DNA of 52,294 bases. Source: Defluviitaleaceae bacterium. Its GTDB lineage: Bacteria > Bacillota > Clostridia > Lachnospirales > WQUN01. Both the position numbers and the translations under genes were made by a program. How positions within the stretch are numbered: position 1 is the stretch's first letter; every line of letters begins with the position of its first letter. Positions 16,204-23,205 of the stretch are shown one piece after another. The stretch covers positions 4,201 to 56,494 of the forward strand of contig WQSR01000012.1 in NCBI GenBank assembly GCA_009787785.1. Direction: 5' to 3'. The notes under the pieces are model-generated. The model was not told the DNA's origin, did not search any database, and saw nothing but the letters and a program-made list of their open reading frames with translations.

Positions 16204-18495
16204 ATGCACAACCCGCAGGATGCCCATCAGATGCAGTCGCATCAGGTGGAGGGCATGGTGGAAAATGTGATTTACCATTCGGGGGACAGTGGGTTCGCGG
16301 TGTTTGTGTTGCGCTTGGAGGGGGAGGAGTTACAGCTTACCTTGGCGCAGTATATGGGCGAGGAGGAGAATTGCCTCACCTGCACGGGGTATTTCCCGGA
16401 TATATATGAAGGGGAGCGGTTACATATTGGCGGGCGGTTTGTGAACCATCCGCGTTATGGGTGGCAGATACAGGTGGCGTATTCGCGCCGGCTGGCACCC
16501 AGCACCTTGGCGGGGATAGAAAAATACTTGGCCAGCGGGGTGGTTAAGGGGATTGGGGAGCGCACGGCCAAGCGGATTGTAGCGCGCTTTGGGGCGGATA
16601 CCTTCGATGTGCTGGCCAATGAGCCGGAGCGGATTGCGGATTTGCGTGGGATTTCGGTGAAGATGGCGCGGAAGTTTTCCGAATCCTTTCACGCCCAGTC
16701 GGACCAGCGGCAGGCCATTCTTTTTTTGCAGGAGTATGGCATTTCCCCCGGGATGGCTATGCGGATTTATAAAAAATATAAAAACGAGACCGTGGAGCTG
16801 GTGCGGGAGAACCCCTACCGGCTGGCGGATGACATCGACGGCATCGGCTTCAAGAGTGCCGACGCCATCGCTCAGCGGCTGGGCATGGATGTGAACGCCC
16901 CCGAGCGGATTTGCGCCGGGGTGCGCTTCCTTTTGTGGGAAGCCTCCCACGAGGGGCATGTGTATTTACCCCAGGGGGAATTGCTCCGGCAGGCGCGGGC
17001 CTTGCTGGGGGTGGAGCCTTCTTTGGTGGACAACGAGTTGATTCGTATGCAAATGGAGCGGCTGGTGGTGCGCGAAATCGTGGCCGGGGAGGAGGAGCCC
17101 TTGGTCTTTGTGAGCGCGTTATACTACGCCGAGGGCGGGGTGGCGCGACAGCTTTCGGCCTTGGCGGGGGTGGCGGTGCCCCACGTCGCCGGTGCGTCTG
17201 CTCCGCAAGGCGGCGCGGAAGGACTGGTGCTTTCTCCCGGCCAGGGGGAAGCCATCACCGCGGCCATGACCAAAGGGGTGCTGGTTATCACCGGGGGGCC
17301 GGGCACGGGGAAGACCACGGTTATCAATACATTGATTGACCTGCTGGAAAAAAAGGGGCAAAGCATCGTCCTGGCCGCGCCCACAGGGCGGGCGGCGAAG
17401 CGTATCACCGAAGCCACCGGGCGCGAGGCCAAGACCATCCACCGGTTGCTGGAGGTGGCGTTTATATCCGAGGACTCCCGCCGGACGGTGTTTAACCGGA
17501 ACGAGGAAAATCCGCTGGAATGCAATGTGCTGATAGTGGACGAGGCTTCCATGATAGATATTTTGCTCATGCACAGCTTGCTAAAGGCCGTGGCGGTGGG
17601 GACGCGGCTGATTTTGGTGGGGGATGTGGACCAGCTGCCCAGCGTGGGGCCGGGGAATGTGCTCAAGGACGTGATTTCCAGCGGCGCGGTAGCCGTTGTC
17701 CGGCTTACGGAGATTTTCCGGCAAGCCCAGGAAAGTGCCATCATCATGAACGCCCACCGCATCAATCAGGGGCAATACCCGGAGCTGAACCAGAAGGGGA
17801 AGGATTTCTTCTTCGTAAAGCGCGCCCAGGCAGAGGGCGTGGCCGAAACCTTGGTTGAGCTGGTGACTAAACGCCTCCCCGCCTTCATGCCCCTGGATGT
17901 GCGGCAGGATATCCAGGTGCTGACACCCATGCGCAAAACGCCCCTGGGCTCCGTCCGGCTGAACACGCTCCTCCAAGGGCGCATTAACCCTCCGGCCCCC
18001 CACAAAAAGGAACGGGAAATGGGCGCGACCCTTTTTCGAGAGGGGGACAGGGTCATGCAAATCCGCAACAACTACGACGCGGCTTGGGCGACGCCGGAAG
18101 ACCGGGGGACGGGTATATATAACGGGGATATGGGAATTATCACCGGGATTGACGAAGACGGCGGCACCATGAGCGTCCTTTTCGACGACAACCGGCGCGT
18201 GTCCTACGATTTCTCCCAGCTTGACGACCTTGAACTGGCCTACGCCGTAACCGTCCACAAATCCCAGGGCAGTGAATACAAGGCGGTGGTCATTCCTGTC
18301 TTTGGCGGGCCTCCGTTGCTCCTTTCGCGCAATTTGCTCTACACCGCCATTACCCGCGCCCGGGAGCTGGCGGTGCTGGTGGGCCTACCCGAAACCCTCC
18401 ACCGCATGGTGGACACCAACCACGTAACCCGCCGCCACACCGCCTTGGCACGCCGCCTGGGGGAGCTTCATGAAATGCGGAGCATGTCCCCGTGA
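16204..18495 (+). CDS. recD2: ATP-dependent DNA helicase RecD2
   Basis: A 763-residue 5'-3' superfamily 1B helicase of the RecD2/YrrC type, acting in DNA repair and replication without RecBC. The N-terminal OB-like region and helix-hairpin-helix repeats (GVVKGIGERTAKRIV, DIDGIGFKSADAIA) are followed by Walker A GGPGTGKTT, the DEAS box VDEASMID and GDVDQLPSVGPGNVL. The C-terminal UvrD-like half ends with AVTVHKSQGSEYKAVVIP. I start at the ATG at 16204, 8 nt after AAGGAG; a TTG at 16180 would put that ribosome site inside the gene. The last codons overlap the comF GTG (GTGA). Confidence 0.95.
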   Translation: MHNPQDAHQMQSHQVEGMVENVIYHSGDSGFAVFVLRLEGEELQLTLAQYMGEEENCLTCTGYFPDIYEGERLHIGGRFVNHPRYGWQIQVAYSRRLAPSTLAGIEKYLASGVVKGIGERTAKRIVARFGADTFDVLANEPERIADLRGISVKMARKFSESFHAQSDQRQAILFLQEYGISPGMAMRIYKKYKNETVELVRENPYRLADDIDGIGFKSADAIAQRLGMDVNAPERICAGVRFLLWEASHEGHVYLPQGELLRQARALLGVEPSLVDNELIRMQMERLVVREIVAGEEEPLVFVSALYYAEGGVARQLSALAGVAVPHVAGASAPQGGAEGLVLSPGQGEAITAAMTKGVLVITGGPGTGKTTVINTLIDLLEKKGQSIVLAAPTGRAAKRITEATGREAKTIHRLLEVAFISEDSRRTVFNRNEENPLECNVLIVDEASMIDILLMHSLLKAVAVGTRLILVGDVDQLPSVGPGNVLKDVISSGAVAVVRLTEIFRQAQESAIIMNAHRINQGQYPELNQKGKDFFFVKRAQAEGVAETLVELVTKRLPAFMPLDVRQDIQVLTPMRKTPLGSVRLNTLLQGRINPPAPHKKEREMGATLFREGDRVMQIRNNYDAAWATPEDRGTGIYNGDMGIITGIDEDGGTMSVLFDDNRRVSYDFSQLDDLELAYAVTVHKSQGSEYKAVVIPVFGGPPLLLSRNLLYTAITRARELAVLVGLPETLHRMVDTNHVTRRHTALARRLGELHEMRSMSP

Positions 18496-19118
18496 TACTC
18501 GACTGGCTGTACCCGCCTACATGCATGGGCTGTAAAATCCTACTGCCCCTCAACGACAAGCGCAGATGTGCCATATGGCTGTGCGGGGAATGCGAATCCC
18601 TGCTGGAGCGCGTACCCCAAGGGGCCTTTGTATACGAGGGACTGTTGCGCGACATTATCCGTGACATAAAATTCCGTAGCAAGCGGAACCACGCCCGGGC
18701 CTTGGGCCGTTTGTGGGCGGGGGAAAGCGGGCTCCCCCGGCGGGGAGCCATTTTCGCCCCCGTTCCCCTGCATCCCAGTAAAAAACGCGAGCGCGGCTTT
18801 AACCAGGCGGAAATACTGGCCCGGGAATTGTCCCGGGGCTTGGGTCTCCCCATGGAAAACGCCCTCCGGCGCATCGTGGACACCCCGCCCCAAGCGGGAC
18901 TGCACCCCGCCATGCGAATCGAAAACGTGGCAAACGCCTTTCGCGTAGCACCGCAATGTACGGTGGCGGGAAAATCGTTTATACTGGTGGACGACATCTA
19001 TACCACGGGAGCCAGCCTGAACGAATGCGCCCGCACCCTTACGGCCCACGGCGCGAAGGAAGTAACCTGGATGACGCTGGCGGTCACGTTGAAAAAGAAA
19101 CCGGAGGGATTGGAATGA
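18492..19118 (+). CDS. comF: ComF-family amidophosphoribosyltransferase-like protein
   Basis: A 208-residue protein of the ComF/GntX family. The N-terminal zinc-ribbon-like part has C-x2-C pairs (CMGC and CGEC), and the C-terminal phosphoribosyltransferase domain has the PRPP loop FILVDDIYTTGASLNEC. ComF takes part in DNA uptake in competent Bacillota, though many carriers are not known to be competent. Start is the GTG at 18492 overlapping the recD2 stop. The recD2-comF pairing is a common order in Clostridia. It overlaps the following membrane protein by an ATGA junction. Confidence 0.9.
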   Translation: MILDWLYPPTCMGCKILLPLNDKRRCAIWLCGECESLLERVPQGAFVYEGLLRDIIRDIKFRSKRNHARALGRLWAGESGLPRRGAIFAPVPLHPSKKRERGFNQAEILARELSRGLGLPMENALRRIVDTPPQAGLHPAMRIENVANAFRVAPQCTVAGKSFILVDDIYTTGASLNECARTLTAHGAKEVTWMTLAVTLKKKPEGLE

Positions 19119-19498
19119 ATGAAAAAGGAGACCATCCCCACGAACGCAGGAAGCAACCGGACTGGATGGTGAAGGGCTCCACGATTTTGTGCGTAATTTC
19201 CTGGCTACTCTCCATTTCCGCCGTGCTGGTCATTGACATTGCCGCCCCCGACCAGGCCAATCTGCTCACCCATCTCCTTGGCGGCGAGGAACGCGCCGTG
19301 TGGAACACGGCTTTAATCCTACTGGCCTATATCATGCTCGTACTATCGGTCTTCGCCTGTGTGGCGGCCTTTGTCTTCAATATCCTACGTATGCGCAGAA
19401 AAACCGACAAACTAAAATGGTCCATCCTTTCCATCACCATTCTGACGGTGGGGGGCTTCCTTCTGTTTACCTTCAGCTTTTCTCAGCAGTTATTTTAA
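19115..19498 (+). CDS. Small membrane protein, three predicted helices
   Basis: A 127-residue protein not recognised as a named family. After a short charged cytoplasmic start (NEKGDHPHERRKQPDW) there are three hydrophobic stretches: ILCVISWLLSISAVLVIDIA, ALILLAYIMLVLSVFACVAA and WSILSITILTVGGFLLFTF. Basic residues (RMRRKTDK) lie between the second and third. The ATG overlaps the comF stop (ATGA), with GGAGGG upstream, so it belongs to the recD2-comF operon. Its last bases overlap the stop of a short converging frame. Confidence 0.75.
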   Translation: MNEKGDHPHERRKQPDWMVKGSTILCVISWLLSISAVLVIDIAAPDQANLLTHLLGGEERAVWNTALILLAYIMLVLSVFACVAAFVFNILRMRRKTDKLKWSILSITILTVGGFLLFTFSFSQQLF

Positions 19499-19653
19499 TT
19501 TGCTCTATTCCAAGCCCCCTTAATACCTCGTTTGTTCTGAGCAAGGCCGCCACGCTTCAACGCATCTTCGTATTGCTCTATATGCACCATTAAATCCCCA
19601 ACACCATAACCGTACATTTGGGGGAATGGAATGTTTGGGCACCCAATGTGCAT
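19495..19653 (-). pseudogene. Short unrecognised frame, possibly a gene tail
   Basis: From the ATG at 19653 the frame gives 52 residues (MHIGCPNIPFPQMYGYGVGD at the start, then an amphipathic helix and a basic end). The frame stays open about 14 codons further upstream with protein-like composition but no start, ending at a stop near 19695. This suggests the C-terminal remnant of a longer protein at the edge of the accessory island. There is no ribosome site. Its stop overlaps the preceding gene's stop tail to tail. Weak call. Confidence 0.3.
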
Positions 19654-19985
19654 GTACCATTCATTGACTATGTAAAGGTTAGAAAAAACACGATATTAAC
19701 CAAGGAAATAAGCTATGCTCTCCCCGCCTGTACTGCTATTTTACTGGAAACTATGTCGCTATTCAATGGTAAATGTGTACTTCGTGGGGAGAAATTGCAC
19801 CAATTATTCATCTTTACTTGTTCTTAAACACTTTGTTTAATCTCGGTATGACACTGATAATGCATAAGAAAAACATAAAGATAAAAGCACGTCCATCTGG
19901 TTAATTCTACAACACATCAAAAACGCGCTCAAATTCAACGGACAATATTACCCTCTTCAATGAATATGAATAACAACATATCATT
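19654..19985. other. Gene-free AT-rich stretch
   Basis: No supported gene, RNA or strong hairpin was seen. GC content falls from left to right as the AT-rich island begins. Short open frames here have no ribosome site and no recognisable content. Confidence 0.5.
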
Positions 19986-21332
19986 TTATGGCTTTTCTGT
20001 TGCGGTTTCAGGACAAATAGTATCAGCCAATTTTTTTCCAAAAAGAGTTAATTTATACGTTGTTGATTTTTCGTTTGTAGACTTCTTTATCAAACCAAAA
20101 TATTCAAGATTTTCCAATGAAAATAGAATTTTATTATCAATGTTATCTTTATATGTAACACTATCGCCCTGTGCTACAATTTCAAAAAAAATTATTGCGT
20201 CATCCTTAGACATTATTTTTAGAGTTTCAATCATTCTTGGATGTATTAAATTTTCGTCAGTTGTTGCCGATGATACCAAATTACCCCATATGCTTTGAAG
20301 TTCCTCATTCTCTATCCTATATTTGGCATTTATCCATTCGTTCTTTTTTTTGTTTTCGTTCACTATGTTTGACATGGTATTTATTAAAGACAATGATGTA
20401 GCTAGAGGTGGAAATAAAGGTAAAAAATCTGTAATCGCAAGTGATGTCTTAGTGATTGTATTAAACAGTTCTTTTTTCTTTTCGGGATTTATATTGTTAA
20501 TTGTTTTTTTGTTTTCAATCTTTTCATCATTGTATGTGTTAATAATGTCATTAATAGTTGGCTCTTCAACCGGAATAGATTCAAGTGAATCATTTAATTT
20601 ATTGATTATTAATTTTTGTAAAGATAATTGGTATGCTTCTTTTTCACTAATATAAATATTTAACGGTTTGACAATAAAATCTATAAAACCAAAAATTGGT
20701 TTTGATATAAAATCTATAAAAATGATAACTGGCTTAGTGATAAAGTCAGCAAAAATAAACAACAATTCAAAAATAGAATTGTTACTGTTTTTGCTTTCTT
20801 TTCGCATCCTTTTTATCTTTAATTTTTCTTCCTTTTTCAAAAACTTATTCGCCTTATTTATAGCTTTATCGAGCGAATTATATTTAAGCATATCAGCGGT
20901 ATAGTCATATATAAATTCGACTGCTTTTGTATAAATAATTTGTGTTTTTTCACGCGCATTGTTGTATGTTCGCAAAAAATCTGGGGATAGAATAGCGATA
21001 TTATCATCTACAATGCTATTATTTTTGATTATTATTGATTCAAAAGAATCATCGCTTTTCAAATTCTGATAAATAGGAACAACAACCGAATCATGTTGAC
21101 GTTTAATAGCGTCATAGATTAATTTATCATGTCCACTCTTTTTAGAAAATCTATATGACAAATACGCAGTAATAACAGAAGTAATTACTGCGATAAAACT
21201 TATAATCAAAGGTATAATTATTATTTCAAAAACAACTAATTCATCAATATTTGAGGGTGGTGTTTGAGTAGGCACTACTTCACTTGCTAATAATGTCAAC
21301 ATTGGAACTATCCCCCAATCAAGCGTAAACAT
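19986..21332 (-). CDS. Membrane-anchored protein with abortive-infection-like (DUF4393/Abi-alpha-type) C-terminus
   Basis: A 448-residue protein whose AT-rich, Asn/Lys/Ile-rich coding differs sharply from its neighbours, a sign of transfer. One helix lies near residues 35-60 (IIIIPLIISFIAVITSVITA), followed by a long charged helical middle. The C-terminal third (residues about 330-440) has EELQSIWGNLVSSATTDEN, then IHPRMIETLKIMSKDDA and a final winged-helix-like part ending LTLFGKKLADT. This order of segments resembles Abi-alpha/DUF4393 and DUF2806 proteins, some of which are linked to phage exclusion. That assignment rests on motif memory, not a search. It lies beside prophage remnants and has its own promoter. 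An ATG 11 codons downstream is an alternative start. Confidence 0.6.
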   Translation of the reverse strand: MFTLDWGIVPMLTLLASEVVPTQTPPSNIDELVVFEIIIIPLIISFIAVITSVITAYLSYRFSKKSGHDKLIYDAIKRQHDSVVVPIYQNLKSDDSFESIIIKNNSIVDDNIAILSPDFLRTYNNAREKTQIIYTKAVEFIYDYTADMLKYNSLDKAINKANKFLKKEEKLKIKRMRKESKNSNNSIFELLFIFADFITKPVIIFIDFISKPIFGFIDFIVKPLNIYISEKEAYQLSLQKLIINKLNDSLESIPVEEPTINDIINTYNDEKIENKKTINNINPEKKKELFNTITKTSLAITDFLPLFPPLATSLSLINTMSNIVNENKKKNEWINAKYRIENEELQSIWGNLVSSATTDENLIHPRMIETLKIMSKDDAIIFFEIVAQGDSVTYKDNIDNKILFSLENLEYFGLIKKSTNEKSTTYKLTLFGKKLADTICPETATEKP

Positions 21333-21360
21333 ATTTTGCTTACAACCTCACCATTGTACT

Positions 21361-21389
21361 ACTATATGGAATCTTGTCCCAAAATGCAA
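21361..21389 (-). promoter_or_regulatory. Promoter of the Abi-like gene
   Basis: Read on the minus strand: TTGCAT, 17 bases, TATAGT, with the -10 ending 28 bases before the ATG at 21332. Both boxes match four to five of six consensus bases at ideal spacing, and the gene stands alone. Confidence 0.5.
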
Positions 21390-21409
21390 GACAAAAAATG
21401 ACAGGGTTT

Positions 21410-21775
21410 TCATCCCTGCCACTCTATAATTTCCCCCGGTTTTGACTGTGAAGCAAGAAAAAGCGCGTATAGCTTCAAATCTTCTTTATACCCCTCGAAC
21501 GTGTCAACCCTCGTAATACTGTAAAATTTTTCTTTGTAGCATACAAAAAAAGCTGTCGGCGGGTCTATATCATCACGCCAATTTATGGTAAAAAACATTT
21601 CTTCTTTTTGCTGTAATGCCTGTGAAGCGTAAAACTCCCCCGCCGATAATTGCCGTACATACGCCCATAACTTACCTGGATGTATCGCCTTGTAAATCTC
21701 GCCTGCAAAACCCGCGCTATCTTTTACCGTTGTTTTTCTGCATAGCACTATTTTTTTATCTTTCAAGTTCCGCAT
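21410..21775 (-). CDS. Phage head closure / head-tail adaptor protein
   Basis: A 121-residue protein resembling the SPP1 gp16-like head-tail joining family. It begins MRNLKDKKIVLCRKTTVKDS, has G-K-L-W-A-Y-V in the middle, then a series of beta strands with FYSITRVDTFEGYKEDLKLY, the usual end of these proteins. It would cap the connector of a tailed phage capsid. Here it stands alone, 36 bases after a terminase remnant and without portal, protease or capsid genes, so it is probably a relic even though the frame is intact. The upstream GGGAAAGGGCGGG tract could serve as a ribosome site. Confidence 0.65.
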   Translation of the reverse strand: MRNLKDKKIVLCRKTTVKDSAGFAGEIYKAIHPGKLWAYVRQLSAGEFYASQALQQKEEMFFTINWRDDIDPPTAFFVCYKEKFYSITRVDTFEGYKEDLKLYALFLASQSKPGEIIEWQG

Positions 21776-21811
21776 ATGTTCCCGCCCTTTCCCGCCAAAA
21801 AAGAAATATAA

Positions 21812-22177
21812 TCATAATGCCGCCGTGTATTCTGCGTAATGCTCATACAGTCCAACATAGGCATTTAACAAACTAGCTGTACTGTCTATGCGCTGTTTGG
21901 GTGGCTGGTTCTTAACTGGTACTATGTTTCCGTTGCGGTCTGTCTGTATGCCTGTATTCGTCAAGCACCATTTTAATATCTGATTGTTATTGTAATTTAC
22001 CCGCTTTGCTTGCAAGTCTACCCCTAACATCTGCATGGGTAACGATAAAGTTTTTGCGCCTTGTATGCACCGTTCCATTCTAAATCCCTCGGTGGTCATT
22101 TCTTGCACCCAATACTTTGCCGAATAACTGTTATAATAAACCCATGCAATATTTACCTGTTGGCAAGCAGAATACTG
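21812..22177 (-). pseudogene. Terminase large subunit, C-terminal remnant
   Basis: The open frame runs from a stop near 22178 to 21812. It carries the C-terminal nuclease-side end of a phage terminase large subunit: SAKYWVQEMTTEGF, RCIQGAKTLSLPMQMLG, VNYNNNQILKWCLTNTG, DRNGNIVPVKN and RIDSTASLLNAYVGLYEHY. These are well-known blocks of the HK97-type family in Clostridia. The N-terminal ATPase (Walker A and B) and most of the nuclease domain are missing. A GTG at 22108 could restart a 98-residue product, but no ribosome site is clear. With the head-closure gene it marks a deleted prophage. Confidence 0.7.
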
Positions 22178-22318
22178 TCAAAAAACCAGTAGCGAGTGCA
22201 GGGCGGCATAGCGCAAACAAGAGCAATAACGGAACCTTCATTACCCGTGAATGCCCGTGAACTATAGGGGCGGGAAGTGTGAAGGATAAATCACCCACCA
22301 GATATCTGCGGGGAAGGA
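22178..22318. other. Gene-free stretch upstream of the inverted-repeat element
   Basis: No supported gene or structure. The terminase-like frame is closed here by a stop, and upstream codons no longer resemble the family. Confidence 0.4.
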
Positions 22319-22511
22319 GCGGGGTGGGGTAAAGGGGGTTGAATGGGCAAGCGCGTCTCGCGGAAATGCGAAATGAGCGGCGAATGGGCGGCTTATGTAT
22401 TTGGCGTTCGGCTCGCGGAGCGAGACTAACGCAAGTACTTGCCGCACAGAGCCGTTCATGAGCGTTCCCGTGCCAGCGCGGCCCATTCAACCCCCCTTTT
22501 CCCCACCCCGC
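22319..22511. repeat. Inverted-repeat element of about 190 bp (MITE- or structured-RNA-like)
   Basis: A left arm at 22319-22348 and a right arm at 22481-22511 are inverted copies differing by two small changes in about 30 bases. They enclose about 130 bases. Inside are a 5-bp hairpin CTCGC-GGA-GCGAG within a longer GCGTT/AACGC stem (22404-22432) and the 12-base palindrome GCAAGTACTTGC (22431-22442). The G-rich arm has four G-runs and could form a quadruplex. No transposase is present. The whole could fold into one long imperfect stem as RNA or single-stranded DNA. It lies between the prophage scar and the ahpC promoter. Open frames across it are by-products of the arms. Confidence 0.6.
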
Positions 22512-22562
22512 GGGTTCTCCAACAATACGTGTAAAATAAATTTACATTTCCTACCCCACCCC

Positions 22563-22591
22563 TTGACAACGGAAATTTCCTCTGATAGGAT
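22563..22591 (+). promoter_or_regulatory. ahpC operon promoter
   Basis: A perfect TTGACA is followed after 17 bases by TAGGAT. The predicted transcription start near 22598 places the Fur/PerR box just downstream of it, which fits steric repression. Confidence 0.7.
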
Positions 22592-22599
22592 TAGTTTGC

Positions 22600-22620
22600 A
22601 ATTGATAATGAATATCAATT
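22600..22620. promoter_or_regulatory. Fur/PerR-family operator
   Basis: A palindrome centred on 22610 contains TGATAATGAATATCA, which matches the 7-1-7 box TGATAATnATTATCA at 14 of 15 positions. The dyad extends to 21 bases with one mismatched pair. A PerR-type regulator is the third gene of the operon, so autoregulation by peroxide and metal is likely. Confidence 0.8.
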
Positions 22621-22641
22621 AAATCCAAAGGAGGAACGTGC

Positions 22642-23205
22642 ATGTCATTAATTGGCAAAAAAGTGGGCTATTTCAAGGCGCAAGCCTATGTAGGCGGCGG
22701 TTTCAAGGAAGTGAGCAGTGAGGATTTGAAGGGCAAGTGGTCGGTGTTTGTATTTTATCCGGCGGATTTCACCTTTGTGTGCCCCACGGAGCTGGGCGAC
22801 TTGGCCGATACTTATCCCGAGTTCGAAAAGATTGGCTGTGAAATTTATGCGGTTTCCACGGACACCCATTTCACCCACAAGGCGTGGCATGATGTGTCCG
22901 ACACGATTAAGAAAATCAGGTACCCCATGCTGGCGGACCCCACCCACAAGATTTCCCAAGACTTTGAAGTGCTGATTCCCGAGGAGGGGCTGGCCCTGCG
23001 CGGGACATTCATCGTCAATCCCGAGGCCGAAATTGTGGCCTACGAGGTAAACAGCCTGGGCATCGGGCGCAACTCGGCGGAGCTGTTGCGCAAGGTACAG
23101 GCGGCACAGTTCGTGGCCAAGCACGGCGACCAGGTTTGCCCCGCCAAATGGACCCCCGGCGCGGAGACATTGAAGCCCGGCCTGGACTTAATCGGTAAAA
23201 TTTAA
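22642..23205 (+). CDS. ahpC: Alkyl hydroperoxide reductase subunit C (2-Cys peroxiredoxin)
   Basis: Reduces hydrogen peroxide and organic peroxides. The 187-residue product has the peroxidatic Cys47 in DFTFVCPTELGDLAD and the resolving Cys166 in DQVCPAKW, as in the AhpC subfamily of typical 2-Cys peroxiredoxins. RGTFIVNP and the Arg of LALRG complete the active site region. AAAGGAGG lies 8 nt before the ATG. Its TAA overlaps the ATG of the flavoprotein reductase that should recycle it (TAATG). Expression should rise when the Fur-type repressor leaves the box at 22600-22620. Confidence 0.97.
   Translation: MSLIGKKVGYFKAQAYVGGGFKEVSSEDLKGKWSVFVFYPADFTFVCPTELGDLADTYPEFEKIGCEIYAVSTDTHFTHKAWHDVSDTIKKIRYPMLADPTHKISQDFEVLIPEEGLALRGTFIVNPEAEIVAYEVNSLGIGRNSAELLRKVQAAQFVAKHGDQVCPAKWTPGAETLKPGLDLIGKI

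Noticed and set aside
19618..19827. A 69-codon plus-strand frame
   Set aside because: No ribosome site, no recognisable content, and it overlaps the better-supported minus-strand remnant.
22131..22490. A 119-codon minus-strand frame before ahpC
   Set aside because: It is created by the inverted-repeat element and the terminase remnant in another frame; composition is not protein-like.
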